NCBI GenBank assembly: GCA_910587705.1
Contig: CAJUMX010000004.1
Coordinates: forward strand, 62,001-126,000
Direction: 5' to 3'
DNA: 64,000 bases
Source: an uncultured Oscillibacter sp.
GTDB taxonomy: Bacteria > Bacillota > Clostridia > Oscillospirales > Oscillospiraceae
How positions within the stretch are numbered: position 1 is the first letter of the stretch; the number at the start of each line of letters is the position of its first letter. Position numbers and translations under genes: made by a program. This document shows positions 43,378-51,764 of the stretch, piece after piece. Below the pieces are notes generated by a model. That model worked only from the letters and a program-made list of their open reading frames with translations, did not search any database and was not told where the DNA came from.

Positions 43378-44201
43378 CCGTCGTTCTCCCCCTCTCCATG
43401 TTCCTTCAAGCAGCGGTGGGATTCCTCCACCAGGGACTTCAAATCAAAGGGCTCCGCTGCTCCGCCGCCTTTTTGCAGGAAACCCAAATACTCAATGTTC
43501 CCCTCCGGGCCCCGGATGGGGGAATAGGTCAGGCCCCGCACCGTCAGCCCCGCCTCTCCGGCGTGGTCCAAATACCGCTCCAGCACCTCCAGGTGGACGG
43601 CGGGGTCCCGGACCACGCCCTTCTTTCCCACCTTCTCCCGGCCCGCCTCGAACTGGGGCTTCACCAGGGAGACCGCCTGTCCCCCCTCCGCCAGCAGGGC
43701 CGCCAAGGGCGGCAGAATCAGCTTGAGGGAAATAAAGCTCACGTCCACCGAGGCGAAGTCCAGCTCCTCCGGCACCTGCTCCCGGCTGAGATACCGGGCG
43801 TTGGTCCGCTCCAGACAGACCACCCGGGGGTCGCTGCGCAGCTTCCAGGCCAATTGGCCCCGGCCCACGTCCACGGCGTAGACCTTGGCCGCGCCGTTTT
43901 GGAGCATGCAGTCCGTGAAGCCCCCGGTGGAGGCTCCAATGTCAGCGCAGACGGTTCCCTCCAAATGGATGGGGAACGCCTTCATGGCCTTTTCCAGCTT
44001 CAGCCCTCCCCGGCTGACATAGGGGAGCTTGTCCCCCCGGACTTCCACAGCGGCGGCGGCAGAGACCGCCATGCCGGGCTTATCCGCCTTCCGGCCATCC
44101 ACGTAGACCACGCCGCTCATAATGACGGCCTGGGCCCGCTGGCGGCTCTCCTCCAACCCCCGCTCCACTAAAAGCAGGTCCAATCTCATTTTATCGCTCA
44201 T
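43374..44201 (-). CDS. tlyA: TlyA-family rRNA methyltransferase
   Basis: A 275-residue protein with an N-terminal S4 RNA-binding domain (RLDLLLVERGLEESRQRAQA, then MSGVVYVDGRKADKPG). A FtsJ-like methyltransferase domain follows (CADIGASTGGFTDCMLQNGA as SAM motif, VDVGRGQLAWKL, KPQFEAGREKVGKKGVV). It 2'-O-methylates cytidines in rRNA; close relatives are annotated hemolysin A. GGAGG lies 6 bases before the ATG at 44201, inside the end of dxs. Confidence 0.92.
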   Translation of the reverse strand: MSDKMRLDLLLVERGLEESRQRAQAVIMSGVVYVDGRKADKPGMAVSAAAAVEVRGDKLPYVSRGGLKLEKAMKAFPIHLEGTVCADIGASTGGFTDCMLQNGAAKVYAVDVGRGQLAWKLRSDPRVVCLERTNARYLSREQVPEELDFASVDVSFISLKLILPPLAALLAEGGQAVSLVKPQFEAGREKVGKKGVVRDPAVHLEVLERYLDHAGEAGLTVRGLTYSPIRGPEGNIEYLGFLQKGGGAAEPFDLKSLVEESHRCLKEHGEGENDG

Positions 44202-46047
44202 GGCACGCCTCCTCCACCGCCGTGGCCACGGCGGCGGCGTCCAGGCCAAACCGCTCCTCCAGCTGAGGGACGCTGCCCTCCGGGGCGAAGGTCCGGCCCA
44301 GGTTTTTCAAAATCAGCTTTCGCGGGGCCCGGCCCTCCCCCGCCAGGATGGCAGCGACGCGCTGGCCCACGCAGCCTGCGCCGAAGCAGTCCTCCAGCAC
44401 CAATAGGATGTCCGTTTCCTGGAAAAAGTTCGCCAGAACCGCCCCGTCCAGAGGAGCAATCTGGTTCAGCTTCAAAACCTCTGCCTGAATTCCCCGGCTC
44501 TCCAGCAGCGCCGCCGCCGCCAGCGCCTGGTTCACCAGGACGCCATAGGTCAGCAGGGTCACGTCCCGCCCCGCCCGGAGGCGGACCAGGGGGGCATCCG
44601 AGGCGTCGTCCTTATAAGCGCCCTCCCCCCCTCTGGGGTAGCGGACTGCCACGGGGCCGGACAGCGAGAAGAGAGCGGTTTTCAGCATATGCCGCAATTC
44701 GGCAAAGCTGGCGGGACAGAGGACGGTATAGCCCGGCAGGGCCGGGAGAAACAGCGCGTCGAAACAGCCGTGGTGGGTCTCACCGTCAGCCCCCACCAGA
44801 CCCGCCCGATCCACGCCCAGGACCACATGGAGCTTCTCCAGGGCCACGTCGTGAATGAGCATGTCATAGCCCCGCTGCAAAAAGGTGGAGTACACGGCAA
44901 ACACCGGCAACAGTCCCTGGGCCGCCATGCCCGCCGCCATGGAAACGCCGTGTCCCTCGGCAATGCCCACGTCGAAAAAACGGTCCGGAAAGGTCTTGGC
45001 AAAGCCGGAGAGGCCGGTGCCGTCGGCCATGGCGGCGGTGACAGCGCAGACCCGGTCGTCCTCCCGGGCGAAGTCCGCCAGGGCCTTGCCAAAGACGGAA
45101 GAAAAGCTGTCCCCTCCCGCCGCTTTCAAAAGGCCGGTCTCGGGGTCAAAGGGACCCACGCCGTGGTACATGTCTGGATTCCGCTGGGCAAAGGCACAGC
45201 CCCTGCCCTTGACGGTGTTCACATGGACCACCACGGGGCAGTCCAGCTCCCGGGCCCAATTTAGGGTATCGCAGAGCCGGGGCAGATCGTGACCGTCTAC
45301 CGGGCCCAGGTAGGTAAAGCCCATATCCTCGAAGAGGGTACTCCCGGGAAAGAGGCTTCGCTTCAAGGAGCTCTTTACCCGGTGGTTGAAGCGGTAAAGA
45401 GGATTTTTCATGGGACGGGGCCCAAAGAGGCTCCGATACCACTTTTTGAAATGGTAATACCCAGGCCGGGAGCGAAGCCGAGCCAAATGGGAGGGCATGG
45501 CTCCCACGTTGGGGTTGATGGACATGCCGTTGTCGTTCAAAATGACAATCAAGGGCTCTCCAGAGGCCCCGGCGTTGTTCAGCCCCTCGTAAGCCAGACC
45601 CCCGGTGAGGGCTCCGTCTCCAATGAGGGCCAGTACCCGGTAATCCTCTCCCCGCAGGGTCCGGGCCCGGGCCATACCCAAAGCGACGGAAACGGAGTTG
45701 GAGGCGTGCCCGGCGATGAAGGCGTCGTGGATACTCTCCCGGGGCTTGGGGAAGCCGGAGAGGCCGTCCAGCTGGCGGAGGGTAGCGAACTGCTCCCGGC
45801 GGCCTGTTAACATTTTATGGACATAGCTCTGGTGGCCCACGTCAAAGACCAGCCGGTCCCGCTCCGTATCAAAAACCCGGTGGATGGCCACCGTCAGCTC
45901 CACCGCCCCTAGATTGGAGGCCAGGTGTCCCCCGGTCTTAGAAACGCTCTTTACAAGAAACTCCCTCAGCTCCTGGCAGAGCTGGGGGAGCTGGCCCTCC
46001 GGCAGCGCCCGGACGTCGGCGGGAGAGTGGATGGAATCCAAAAGCAT
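44191..46047 (-). CDS. dxs: 1-deoxy-D-xylulose-5-phosphate synthase
   Basis: A 618-residue thiamine-diphosphate enzyme that starts the MEP isoprenoid pathway from pyruvate and glyceraldehyde 3-phosphate. Visible are the substrate histidine in DVGHQSYVHKMLTGR, the ThDP motif IGDGALTGGLAYEGLNNAG...NDNGMSI, the DGHDL segment and the transketolase-like pyrimidine domain (DVGIAEGHGVSMAAGMA). The ATG at 46047 follows AGGAG closely. It sits 11 bases after the OLE-associated membrane protein. Confidence 0.95.
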   Translation of the reverse strand: MLLDSIHSPADVRALPEGQLPQLCQELREFLVKSVSKTGGHLASNLGAVELTVAIHRVFDTERDRLVFDVGHQSYVHKMLTGRREQFATLRQLDGLSGFPKPRESIHDAFIAGHASNSVSVALGMARARTLRGEDYRVLALIGDGALTGGLAYEGLNNAGASGEPLIVILNDNGMSINPNVGAMPSHLARLRSRPGYYHFKKWYRSLFGPRPMKNPLYRFNHRVKSSLKRSLFPGSTLFEDMGFTYLGPVDGHDLPRLCDTLNWARELDCPVVVHVNTVKGRGCAFAQRNPDMYHGVGPFDPETGLLKAAGGDSFSSVFGKALADFAREDDRVCAVTAAMADGTGLSGFAKTFPDRFFDVGIAEGHGVSMAAGMAAQGLLPVFAVYSTFLQRGYDMLIHDVALEKLHVVLGVDRAGLVGADGETHHGCFDALFLPALPGYTVLCPASFAELRHMLKTALFSLSGPVAVRYPRGGEGAYKDDASDAPLVRLRAGRDVTLLTYGVLVNQALAAAALLESRGIQAEVLKLNQIAPLDGAVLANFFQETDILLVLEDCFGAGCVGQRVAAILAGEGRAPRKLILKNLGRTFAPEGSVPQLEERFGLDAAAVATAVEEACHER

Positions 46048-46058
46048 AGCTTCTCCTC

Positions 46059-46601
46059 TCAATGGTGAAACAGGTACAAAAACCGCCCGGCCCAATAGAC
46101 CACCTGGGTGCTCTTTTTAATGGCCACCGTCTTGCCCAGGGCCTTGCCGCCGATGGTCAGGCCGGAGACCAGGGCCGTGACGGCCACAGAAATCAGCACC
46201 GTCCGCAAATCCAGCGCCCGCTGGAGCTGGGTGACGATCACCGCCCCCGTGGCGCCGCTGACGATGCCGCAGATGTCCCCCACCACGTCGTTGCAGACGC
46301 TGGAGACCCGCCCCGCGTTCCGCAGCAGCATCAGCGACTGCTTGGCTCCCTTCTCCTTGTGGGAGGCCATGGCGTGAAAGGGCTTGGGGTCCGCCGCCGT
46401 GACGGCCACGCCCACAATGTCAAACACAATGCCTAGGCCGATAAACAGCGCCAGCATCAAAAGAGCGGCGGTCACGCCCGCGCCCTCCAGCATCGACTCC
46501 GACGCCAGACTCAGCACGGCGGAGAGGACCACCGCCATCAAAAAGACCGTAAGGGCCCAACGATATGGGGAAGGGGCCTTTCCCTTCTGCTGTTTCTTCA
46601 A
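46059..46601 (-). CDS. oapA: OLE-associated membrane protein
   Basis: A 180-residue membrane protein with four hydrophobic segments (about 14-32, 38-66, 105-125, 135-155) and a basic N-terminus (MKKQQKGKAPSPYRW). It is distantly CNNM/CorB-like. Its position between a large structured RNA and dxs is the known arrangement of OapA, which binds OLE RNA at the membrane. I assign it mainly on that synteny plus size and topology. It uses a TTG start; GGGAGG lies 5 bases upstream. Confidence 0.75.
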   Translation of the reverse strand: MKKQQKGKAPSPYRWALTVFLMAVVLSAVLSLASESMLEGAGVTAALLMLALFIGLGIVFDIVGVAVTAADPKPFHAMASHKEKGAKQSLMLLRNAGRVSSVCNDVVGDICGIVSGATGAVIVTQLQRALDLRTVLISVAVTALVSGLTIGGKALGKTVAIKKSTQVVYWAGRFLYLFHH

Positions 46602-46610
46602 AGGAACCTC

Positions 46611-46639
46611 CCAAAAGGACCGCCCATAGAGGACGGCCT
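46611..46639 (-). terminator. Hairpin between OLE RNA and oapA
   Basis: On the minus strand GGCCGTCC pairs with GGGCGGTC across a short loop and is followed by CTTTTGG, just upstream of the oapA ribosome site. It could mark the 3' end of the RNA or act as an attenuator for oapA-dxs. Confidence 0.45.
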
Positions 46640-46684
46640 CTTATGTTTTATAAGCTAAGCCGGCGGCGGCAGAAAAAGTAAATC

Positions 46685-47307
46685 TTACGGCTTAGGTACG
46701 GGTTGGATTTCCCCGGAACACACCTCTCGTTGCCGATGGAGGCGGTTTCCCGTTCGGCGCTCCGGCGCGGCGTTGCCTCTCCGCGCTACCCGATTGCCAC
46801 TTAGTCCGCACTGCAATCCTTTTTCTGCCCCGTCAAGACAGCCTAGGTGATTTCCACCACAGTCCGTCCGCTTCTTTAGCCTCTTTTGCAAAACGGGTTT
46901 CAAAGGGCGATCGGAACGCCGCCCTGGCCGGGGCCGCCCTCCGTAGTTCCCTGATCCACCCGCCCCACTCAAGGCAGGCTACGGCTGCACACAGCGTTAC
47001 GGCCCCGAAAGACCGATGCACCGCATTGCAGGTTCACAATCTGTTTCGTACGCGGGCCGGAATTACCACAGTGGGAGTACGTCCACGCACAAGAACAGGT
47101 CTCCACGGAAACAGGGTCGGATAAACCATGCCATTGGAAAACGCCCTGAGTCCGCAAGCGTACCGAGTACGCTTCCCCCCAGCACCCACCCAAAACTGGG
47201 CGTATCAAGCAGGCACCACGGGTTTCATCGATGTGCCCTTCAGAGGATTTTTAGGCCCTCCCTAGGAAACGGCAGATCTGACTAGAATACTGCGCCGCCG
47301 CTTAGCG
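46685..47307 (-). ncRNA. ole: OLE (ornate, large, extremophilic-type) RNA
   Basis: A region of about 620 bases without any credible gene, GC-rich and full of short complementary segments, lies behind a strong promoter and directly before the oapA-like gene and dxs. This is where OLE RNA is found in firmicutes. The minus strand has segments such as GGGCCTAAAAATCCTCTGAA and GGGCACATCGATGAAACC near the 5' end. I recognise it by location, length and composition rather than by a folded alignment; ends are approximate. Confidence 0.7.
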
Positions 47308-47313
47308 GGAATT

Positions 47314-47342
47314 AGTATAGCACAGAAGGGGAAAATATGCAA
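47314..47342 (-). promoter_or_regulatory. Sigma-A promoter of the OLE RNA
   Basis: On the minus strand TTGCAT is followed after exactly 17 bases by TATACT; the start point should be near 47306. It probably drives OLE RNA and, by readthrough, oapA-dxs-tlyA-nadK-argR. Confidence 0.8.
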
Positions 47343-47446
47343 GATATACAGTATATGAATTTTTTCTGAACGGTCTCTAAACGGCCCCTTCGCAGCCCCT
47401 CCTTATAGAAAGGCGGGACCACTCCCCCATTCTCCGCCGGAAGCCG

Positions 47447-48364
47447 TTATTTTTCCCAAAGAGGCGCCAGATGCTCATTGGCCCAGACCACCTGATTCCG
47501 GCCTTGCTTCTTCGCGTCGTACAGCATGGTGTCCGCAATCTGCAAATAAAACCCATAGGCGCTTTTCGCCGACGGAACCACGGTAACGCCGCCGATGCTG
47601 ACGGTAACCCATTGGGAGACGGAGGGGTCATGGGGAATGTGGAGGTCCTCGATCGCCTGCCGAATCTTTTTCAAGTGGGCAAAAATTTTTTCCGAGGAAT
47701 CTCCCAGGACCAGCGCCACAAATTCCTCCCCGCCATACCGGGCGAGAAAATCCGTGCCCCGGTGCAGATAAGAGGCCGCTGTTCCCGCAACGGCGGCAAT
47801 CACCTTATCTCCGGCGGGATGGCCGAAGGTGTCGTTGTAGGTCTTGAAATGGTCGATGTCAAACATGCAGATGGAAAATGGAACCTGTAAGCGGACGGCC
47901 TCCTGCCACTTCATCAGGCTGTAATGCTCATACCTGCGCCGGTTTGCAACTCCGGTCAGCTGGTCGGTCAGGGACTGGCGCTCTGCCTGACGGCGGTAGT
48001 TGTACAGCTTGATGTGCGTGTTGACCCTGGCCTTTACCACCAGGGAATGGAAGGGCTTTGTGATATAATCCACCGCCCCCAATACCAGCCCATGCTGCTC
48101 GTTTTCCACGTCGGAAAGGCTGGTGATCAAAATTACCGGAATGCTCTGGGTAATGACCTCTTCCTGTAGCTTTTTCAGCAGCGTAAACCCGTCCATTCCG
48201 GGCATCACCACATCCAGCAGGACCAGCGAAACATTCTCGCTATTCACGCGGCGCAGTCCGTCCTCTGCCGTCTGGGCGATGGCTACGTCGTACTCGTCCT
48301 CCAGAATGGACCGTAACTGGGCCGCCTGCACAGCGCTGTCGTCGACAATCAGAATCTTTTCCAT
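47447..48364 (-). CDS. Response regulator with GGDEF diguanylate cyclase domain
   Basis: A 305-residue, PleD-like protein. An N-terminal receiver domain (KILIVDDSAVQ, phosphoacceptor aspartate in SLVLLDVVMPGMDGF, lysine in YITKPF) is followed by a GGDEF domain (DQLTGVANRRRYEHY, FDIDHFKTYNDTFGHPAGDK, active-site ARYGGEEFVAL). The GGEEF form is catalytically competent. It should make cyclic di-GMP when phosphorylated, a signal often opposing motility. The ATG at 48364 follows AGAGG by 7 bases. Two palindromes upstream may be operators. Confidence 0.92.
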   Translation of the reverse strand: MEKILIVDDSAVQAAQLRSILEDEYDVAIAQTAEDGLRRVNSENVSLVLLDVVMPGMDGFTLLKKLQEEVITQSIPVILITSLSDVENEQHGLVLGAVDYITKPFHSLVVKARVNTHIKLYNYRRQAERQSLTDQLTGVANRRRYEHYSLMKWQEAVRLQVPFSICMFDIDHFKTYNDTFGHPAGDKVIAAVAGTAASYLHRGTDFLARYGGEEFVALVLGDSSEKIFAHLKKIRQAIEDLHIPHDPSVSQWVTVSIGGVTVVPSAKSAYGFYLQIADTMLYDAKKQGRNQVVWANEHLAPLWEK

Positions 48365-48520
48365 ACTCGCACCTCTAAACTTCTTGTTTTCGTCCCTTCT
48401 GTCCGCCTTGAAAACGGACGGCATACCCTGGAAAGCCAGAGCCAACTCTTCCAACAGCCTCCACTCCGCTCCATCCAGCTCACGTCGCTTACCTCTTAGC
48501 AGACAGCAGTCTCGCAGAAA

Positions 48521-48536
48521 AAGTAAACGTTTATTT
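48521..48536. promoter_or_regulatory. Near-palindrome, candidate operator 1
   Basis: AAGTAAACGTTTATTT is a near-perfect dyad around AAAC/GTTT. A second copy with the same core lies 48 bases away. Both are between the tetR stop and the diguanylate cyclase start, which is about 160 bases downstream. Confidence 0.4.
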
Positions 48537-48584
48537 GCTTTTGGGCTGAAAAAGAACCCTTACGGGCAGATTAAGTAGACGTAT

Positions 48585-48600
48585 AAATAAACATTTATTT
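48585..48600. promoter_or_regulatory. Near-palindrome, candidate operator 2
   Basis: AAATAAACATTTATTT is palindromic apart from the centre and shares the core AAATAAAC-N-TTTATTT with the copy at 48521-48536. It could bind the adjacent TetR-family protein. Confidence 0.4.
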
Positions 48601-48640
48601 TTTCTTCGCCAAAAACGAACCGCTTTTCAGCGGTGCGTTT

Positions 48641-49264
48641 TCATTCGCGTTTTTTCTTTTTGGGTTTTTCCGGTTTCAGATAACCGCTCAAGCCGGTCGT
48701 GAGCAATTGGAACACCGTGTTTTCCGTCTCCTGGTTGTTGGGGAGCACTCCCTCCACCACGTATTTCGCATACATCACCGTAGAGGTCAGGACATGGAGC
48801 CACAGCAGGTCCTGGTTCATCTTGTCTAAACTAGGAAACACCTTTTTGAATATGTTGACCATTCCAATGAAGGTCTTAAAGTAGGTCACGTCCCGGCTCT
48901 TATCGTACTTTGGAAAAAACGTGCTGTCTCGAAAGCGGTGGTAAAATACAGTTTCGTCCGGGCGGGCCGTCCAAAACCGGAAATAGGGCAGCCACAGTTC
49001 CTTTATCGCTCCCATAGGGTCGGTAAGCATCCCCAGGGGGTTGAATTTTAAATGCTCAAAAACCTCCGCCGCCTGTTTGTCCACGTAGGTGAAGCACTCC
49101 ACGATCAACTGCTCTTTCCCATCAAAATAGCGGTAAATCGCTCCGGGGGAGATTCCCGCCAGCTCGCTGACATTCTGGATGCGCACACCTTCCAGACCGT
49201 ACTGCCGCACGGCCTTCATCGCTGCTAAAATGATGCGGGTTTTGGTGTCATCCAGCGTGACCAC
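48641..49264 (-). CDS. TetR/AcrR-family transcriptional regulator
   Basis: A 207-residue regulator with the N-terminal TetR helix-turn-helix (TRIILAAMKAVRQYGLEGVR, then VSELAGISPGAIYRYFDGKE). The ligand-binding domain is unrecognised and rich in aromatic residues (YFRFWTARPDETVFYHRFRD). The C-terminus is very basic (PEKPKKKKRE). It may regulate itself or the diguanylate cyclase downstream through the paired palindromes between the two genes. Confidence 0.88.
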   Translation of the reverse strand: MVTLDDTKTRIILAAMKAVRQYGLEGVRIQNVSELAGISPGAIYRYFDGKEQLIVECFTYVDKQAAEVFEHLKFNPLGMLTDPMGAIKELWLPYFRFWTARPDETVFYHRFRDSTFFPKYDKSRDVTYFKTFIGMVNIFKKVFPSLDKMNQDLLWLHVLTSTVMYAKYVVEGVLPNNQETENTVFQLLTTGLSGYLKPEKPKKKKRE

Positions 49265-49420
49265 TCCCCCTCTGACAACCGCCTAGGCCCTTTGCCATCC
49301 GCGGCCTCATTATATACCAATCCACTCTCTTTGACAATACCCATTTAGGATCATACCCCGGCGAACCGGCAAAAGCTGCCTTGACTACAAAAAGCCGGTC
49401 TTGCCGAAAGTCCTCCGCTT

Positions 49421-50131
49421 TTACCGGCTGCTCCTCAGGGCTTCCAGCTCCGCCGCCGTCAGATGGCGCCATTTCCCCGGCGGCAGGCTCCCTAGCGTCA
49501 GCGTATGCTCCCGCACCCGGCGGAGACGCTTAACCTCCAAGCCGCAGGCGGCGCACATGCGGCGGACCTGGCGGTTTTTCCCCTGGTGGATGGTGACGGC
49601 CAGCTTTGCCGCCTCCGCCCCCTGCCGGAGGGTCTCCACCCTTGCGGGGCGAATGGGCTCTCCCTCCAGTTCCCGGAGGCGGGAGAGGCGTTCCGCCGCC
49701 CCCTCCACTGGACCGTGGACCCAGACGTGGTAGGTCTTTTCGACTTCCCCGCTGGGGTGGGTCAGCCTCTGGGCCAGCTCCCCGTCGTTGGTCAGTAGCA
49801 GCAGCCCCTCGGAATCCAAGTCCAGGCGGCCCACTGGGTATACCCGGACGCCGCAGTCCGCCACCAGCTCCGCAACAGTCCTCCGGCCCCTCTCATCGGA
49901 GAGGGTGGTAACGTAGCCCCGGGGCTTGTTCAACAGGAGATACACCGGCTCCGCCTGCTTGGGCAGGGGTTTGCCATCCAGGTGAATCTGGTCTCGGGCC
50001 GGATCAGCCCTGGTCCCCAGTTGGGCTGTCTCGCCGTTCACCGTCACCCGGCCCGCCTCTATGTACCTCTCCGCCGCCCGCCGGGAGCAGACCCCGGCGG
50101 CGGAGAGAATCTTTTGCAGCCGCTCTTCCAT
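49421..50131 (-). CDS. rluB: Pseudouridine synthase of the RsuA/RluB family
   Basis: A 236-residue enzyme with an N-terminal S4 domain (RLQKILSAAGVCSRRAAERY). The catalytic segment is VYPVGRLDLDSEGLLLLTND, where the aspartate in GRLD is the nucleophile. The NRQVRRMCAACGLEVKRLRR motif is also conserved. It isomerises a uridine in 23S or 16S rRNA. The start is only four bases from the upstream stop and has a weak AGGTGA ribosome site, so coupling is likely. RsuA versus RluB is not resolved; rluB is the usual firmicute assignment beside scpAB. Confidence 0.88.
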   Translation of the reverse strand: MEERLQKILSAAGVCSRRAAERYIEAGRVTVNGETAQLGTRADPARDQIHLDGKPLPKQAEPVYLLLNKPRGYVTTLSDERGRRTVAELVADCGVRVYPVGRLDLDSEGLLLLTNDGELAQRLTHPSGEVEKTYHVWVHGPVEGAAERLSRLRELEGEPIRPARVETLRQGAEAAKLAVTIHQGKNRQVRRMCAACGLEVKRLRRVREHTLTLGSLPPGKWRHLTAAELEALRSSR

Positions 50132-50135
50132 CACT

Positions 50136-51254
50136 TCACCTATACTTTCGCAGTACCGTCATGGCGGTCTCCAGCTCCGGCTTTAAGGTGCTTGTGCCGG
50201 AGCCTGCCGCCTCTTTATCGGGAGGTGGGCTGATATCTCTCCCGATCAGAAGGCCCACTCGGCCCACTTCCTTCCCGTTCAGGGAAAACACCGCCTCCCC
50301 CACCTGGGTTCCTGCCCGAAGGGGCCCGGCCAGCTCCTGCTCCAGCTTTACGGAGGTCTCCAGCGTCTCCCCCTGAGCCAACGGCCAGGCAAAGCTGTCC
50401 GCCGCGATGAGAGGAATTCCTGCCTCCTTCGCCACCTCGTGGCCCAGCTGGGCCATTCGCTTCGCCGGGTAGGCGGCAAAGCCGTAATCATAGAGGCTCT
50501 GGTGATCCGCCCAGTCGTTGCCGTCCTGGAGGGTCACAGCCACAAGCCGCTGACCATTCCGCTCCGCGCAGCTCACCAAAGTCCGGCCCGCCGCCCGGGT
50601 ATAGCCGGTTTTCAGCCCCAGGCAGCCGTCCATAAGCCGCAGCAGCTTGTTGTGGTTCGTCATCGTCCGCCCGCCAATGGTCACCGTCCGGGTGGAGGCC
50701 ATGCGGACCAAGGTCTCGTTCCCCATGGCCGACCGGGCCAGCAGGGCCATGTCGTAGGCGGTGGAATAGTGCTCCTCGTCGTCCAGACCGTTGGGATTGG
50801 CAAAGGAGGAATTCTCCATCCCCAATTCCATGGCCGTCTCATTCATCCGCTCCACAAAGCCCTCCACGCTGCCGCCCACATGCTCCGCCACCGCCACGGC
50901 GGCGTCGTTCCCGGAGCAGAGGAGCAGACCGTAGAGCAAGGTCTCCAGGGTCAGTTCCTCCCCTTCCTTCAGGTACATGGAAGAGCCCTCCGTATAAGCG
51001 GCCTCCCGGCTCACCTTCACCATGTCTGAGAGATTCCCGTCCCGGATAGCCACCAGGGCCGTCAGAATCTTCGTGGTGCTGGCAATCAGCATCTGGGACC
51101 TGGCGTTCTGCTCGTAGAGGACACGGCCGCTGTCCATGTCCATCAAAACGGCGGCGGAGGCGGAAACCTCCACCGCCTGCGCCTGCCCCGTCAGCAGGCA
51201 GGCCAGGGTCAAACACAGCGCCCCGGCCCACCGGAGGGGAAACCTTTTCAGCAA
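50136..51254 (-). CDS. dacB: D-alanyl-D-alanine carboxypeptidase, sporulation type
   Basis: A 372-residue penicillin-binding-protein-5-like enzyme. A signal peptide (hydrophobic segment about 10-23, cleavage after QAQA) is followed by the three active-site motifs: ASTTKILTA (S-x-x-K), LCSGNDAAVA (S-x-N) and LKTGYTRAAG (K-T-G). The C-terminal stalk domain follows. It trims peptidoglycan cross-link peptides outside the membrane; the dacF/dacB distinction is uncertain. Position beside gerW, scpAB and sigG suggests a role in cortex formation. Confidence 0.9.
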   Translation of the reverse strand: MLKRFPLRWAGALCLTLACLLTGQAQAVEVSASAAVLMDMDSGRVLYEQNARSQMLIASTTKILTALVAIRDGNLSDMVKVSREAAYTEGSSMYLKEGEELTLETLLYGLLLCSGNDAAVAVAEHVGGSVEGFVERMNETAMELGMENSSFANPNGLDDEEHYSTAYDMALLARSAMGNETLVRMASTRTVTIGGRTMTNHNKLLRLMDGCLGLKTGYTRAAGRTLVSCAERNGQRLVAVTLQDGNDWADHQSLYDYGFAAYPAKRMAQLGHEVAKEAGIPLIAADSFAWPLAQGETLETSVKLEQELAGPLRAGTQVGEAVFSLNGKEVGRVGLLIGRDISPPPDKEAAGSGTSTLKPELETAMTVLRKYR

Positions 51255-51303
51255 GCGTCATCACTCCGTTCGTCAACAGTCAAGTGATGCTAGTATGTCC
51301 AAA

Positions 51304-51711
51304 TCAGACGGTTTCTTGCTCCTTCTCCGCCTTTTTCTTGTCCAGGAATTTTTCCGCCTTGTCCATCAGATCCGGCGCCATCTCCACAATGCGGTCCAGC
51401 GTGGATGCCGGAGGCGCTGCCACCGGCAGAACCCGGGTTACGCCATCCTTAATGGTGAGGAAGGCCACGGGCTCAATTTTCACACCCGCTCCGCCTCCGC
51501 CGCCGAAGTTCTCGCCCTTCATGGCTTTGCCATAGTCTCCTCCGCCGCTGCCAAAGCCGAAATTGACCCGGGAAATGGGAATCAGGGTCACGCCGTCCGG
51601 CGTGTGGATGGGTTGGCCCACAATCACATTGGTATCCACCAGCTCGTGAATCTTTTCAATCGTGGAGCGCATCAATTCGCTGACCGGGTGCTTCTTATCC
51701 ATGTTGTCCAT
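51304..51711 (-). CDS. gerW: GerW/YtfJ-family sporulation protein
   Basis: The 135-residue protein has the family start (MDNMDKKHPVSELMRSTIEK). The conserved middle reads TNVIVGQPIHTPDGVTLIPI, then RVNFGFGSGGGDYG and a glycine-rich stretch. In Bacillus it is needed for germination with L-alanine. It is mostly strand-rich, with no signal peptide. A 53-base gap separates it from the DUF2953 gene, its usual neighbour. Confidence 0.9.
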   Translation of the reverse strand: MDNMDKKHPVSELMRSTIEKIHELVDTNVIVGQPIHTPDGVTLIPISRVNFGFGSGGGDYGKAMKGENFGGGGGAGVKIEPVAFLTIKDGVTRVLPVAAPPASTLDRIVEMAPDLMDKAEKFLDKKKAEKEQETV

Positions 51712-51764
51712 CTTTTTCGTCCTTTCTCCTGTTAGATTCTATCATCATGGCGGTCATACACGCC

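Noticed and set aside
42529..43527. Plus-strand frame of about 330 codons
   Set aside because: It is antisense to nadK and has no ribosome site; the composition is what GC-rich coding DNA produces on the opposite strand.
47016..47285. Short frames on both strands inside the region before oapA
   Set aside because: They lack ribosome sites and family similarity; the region fits a structured RNA better.
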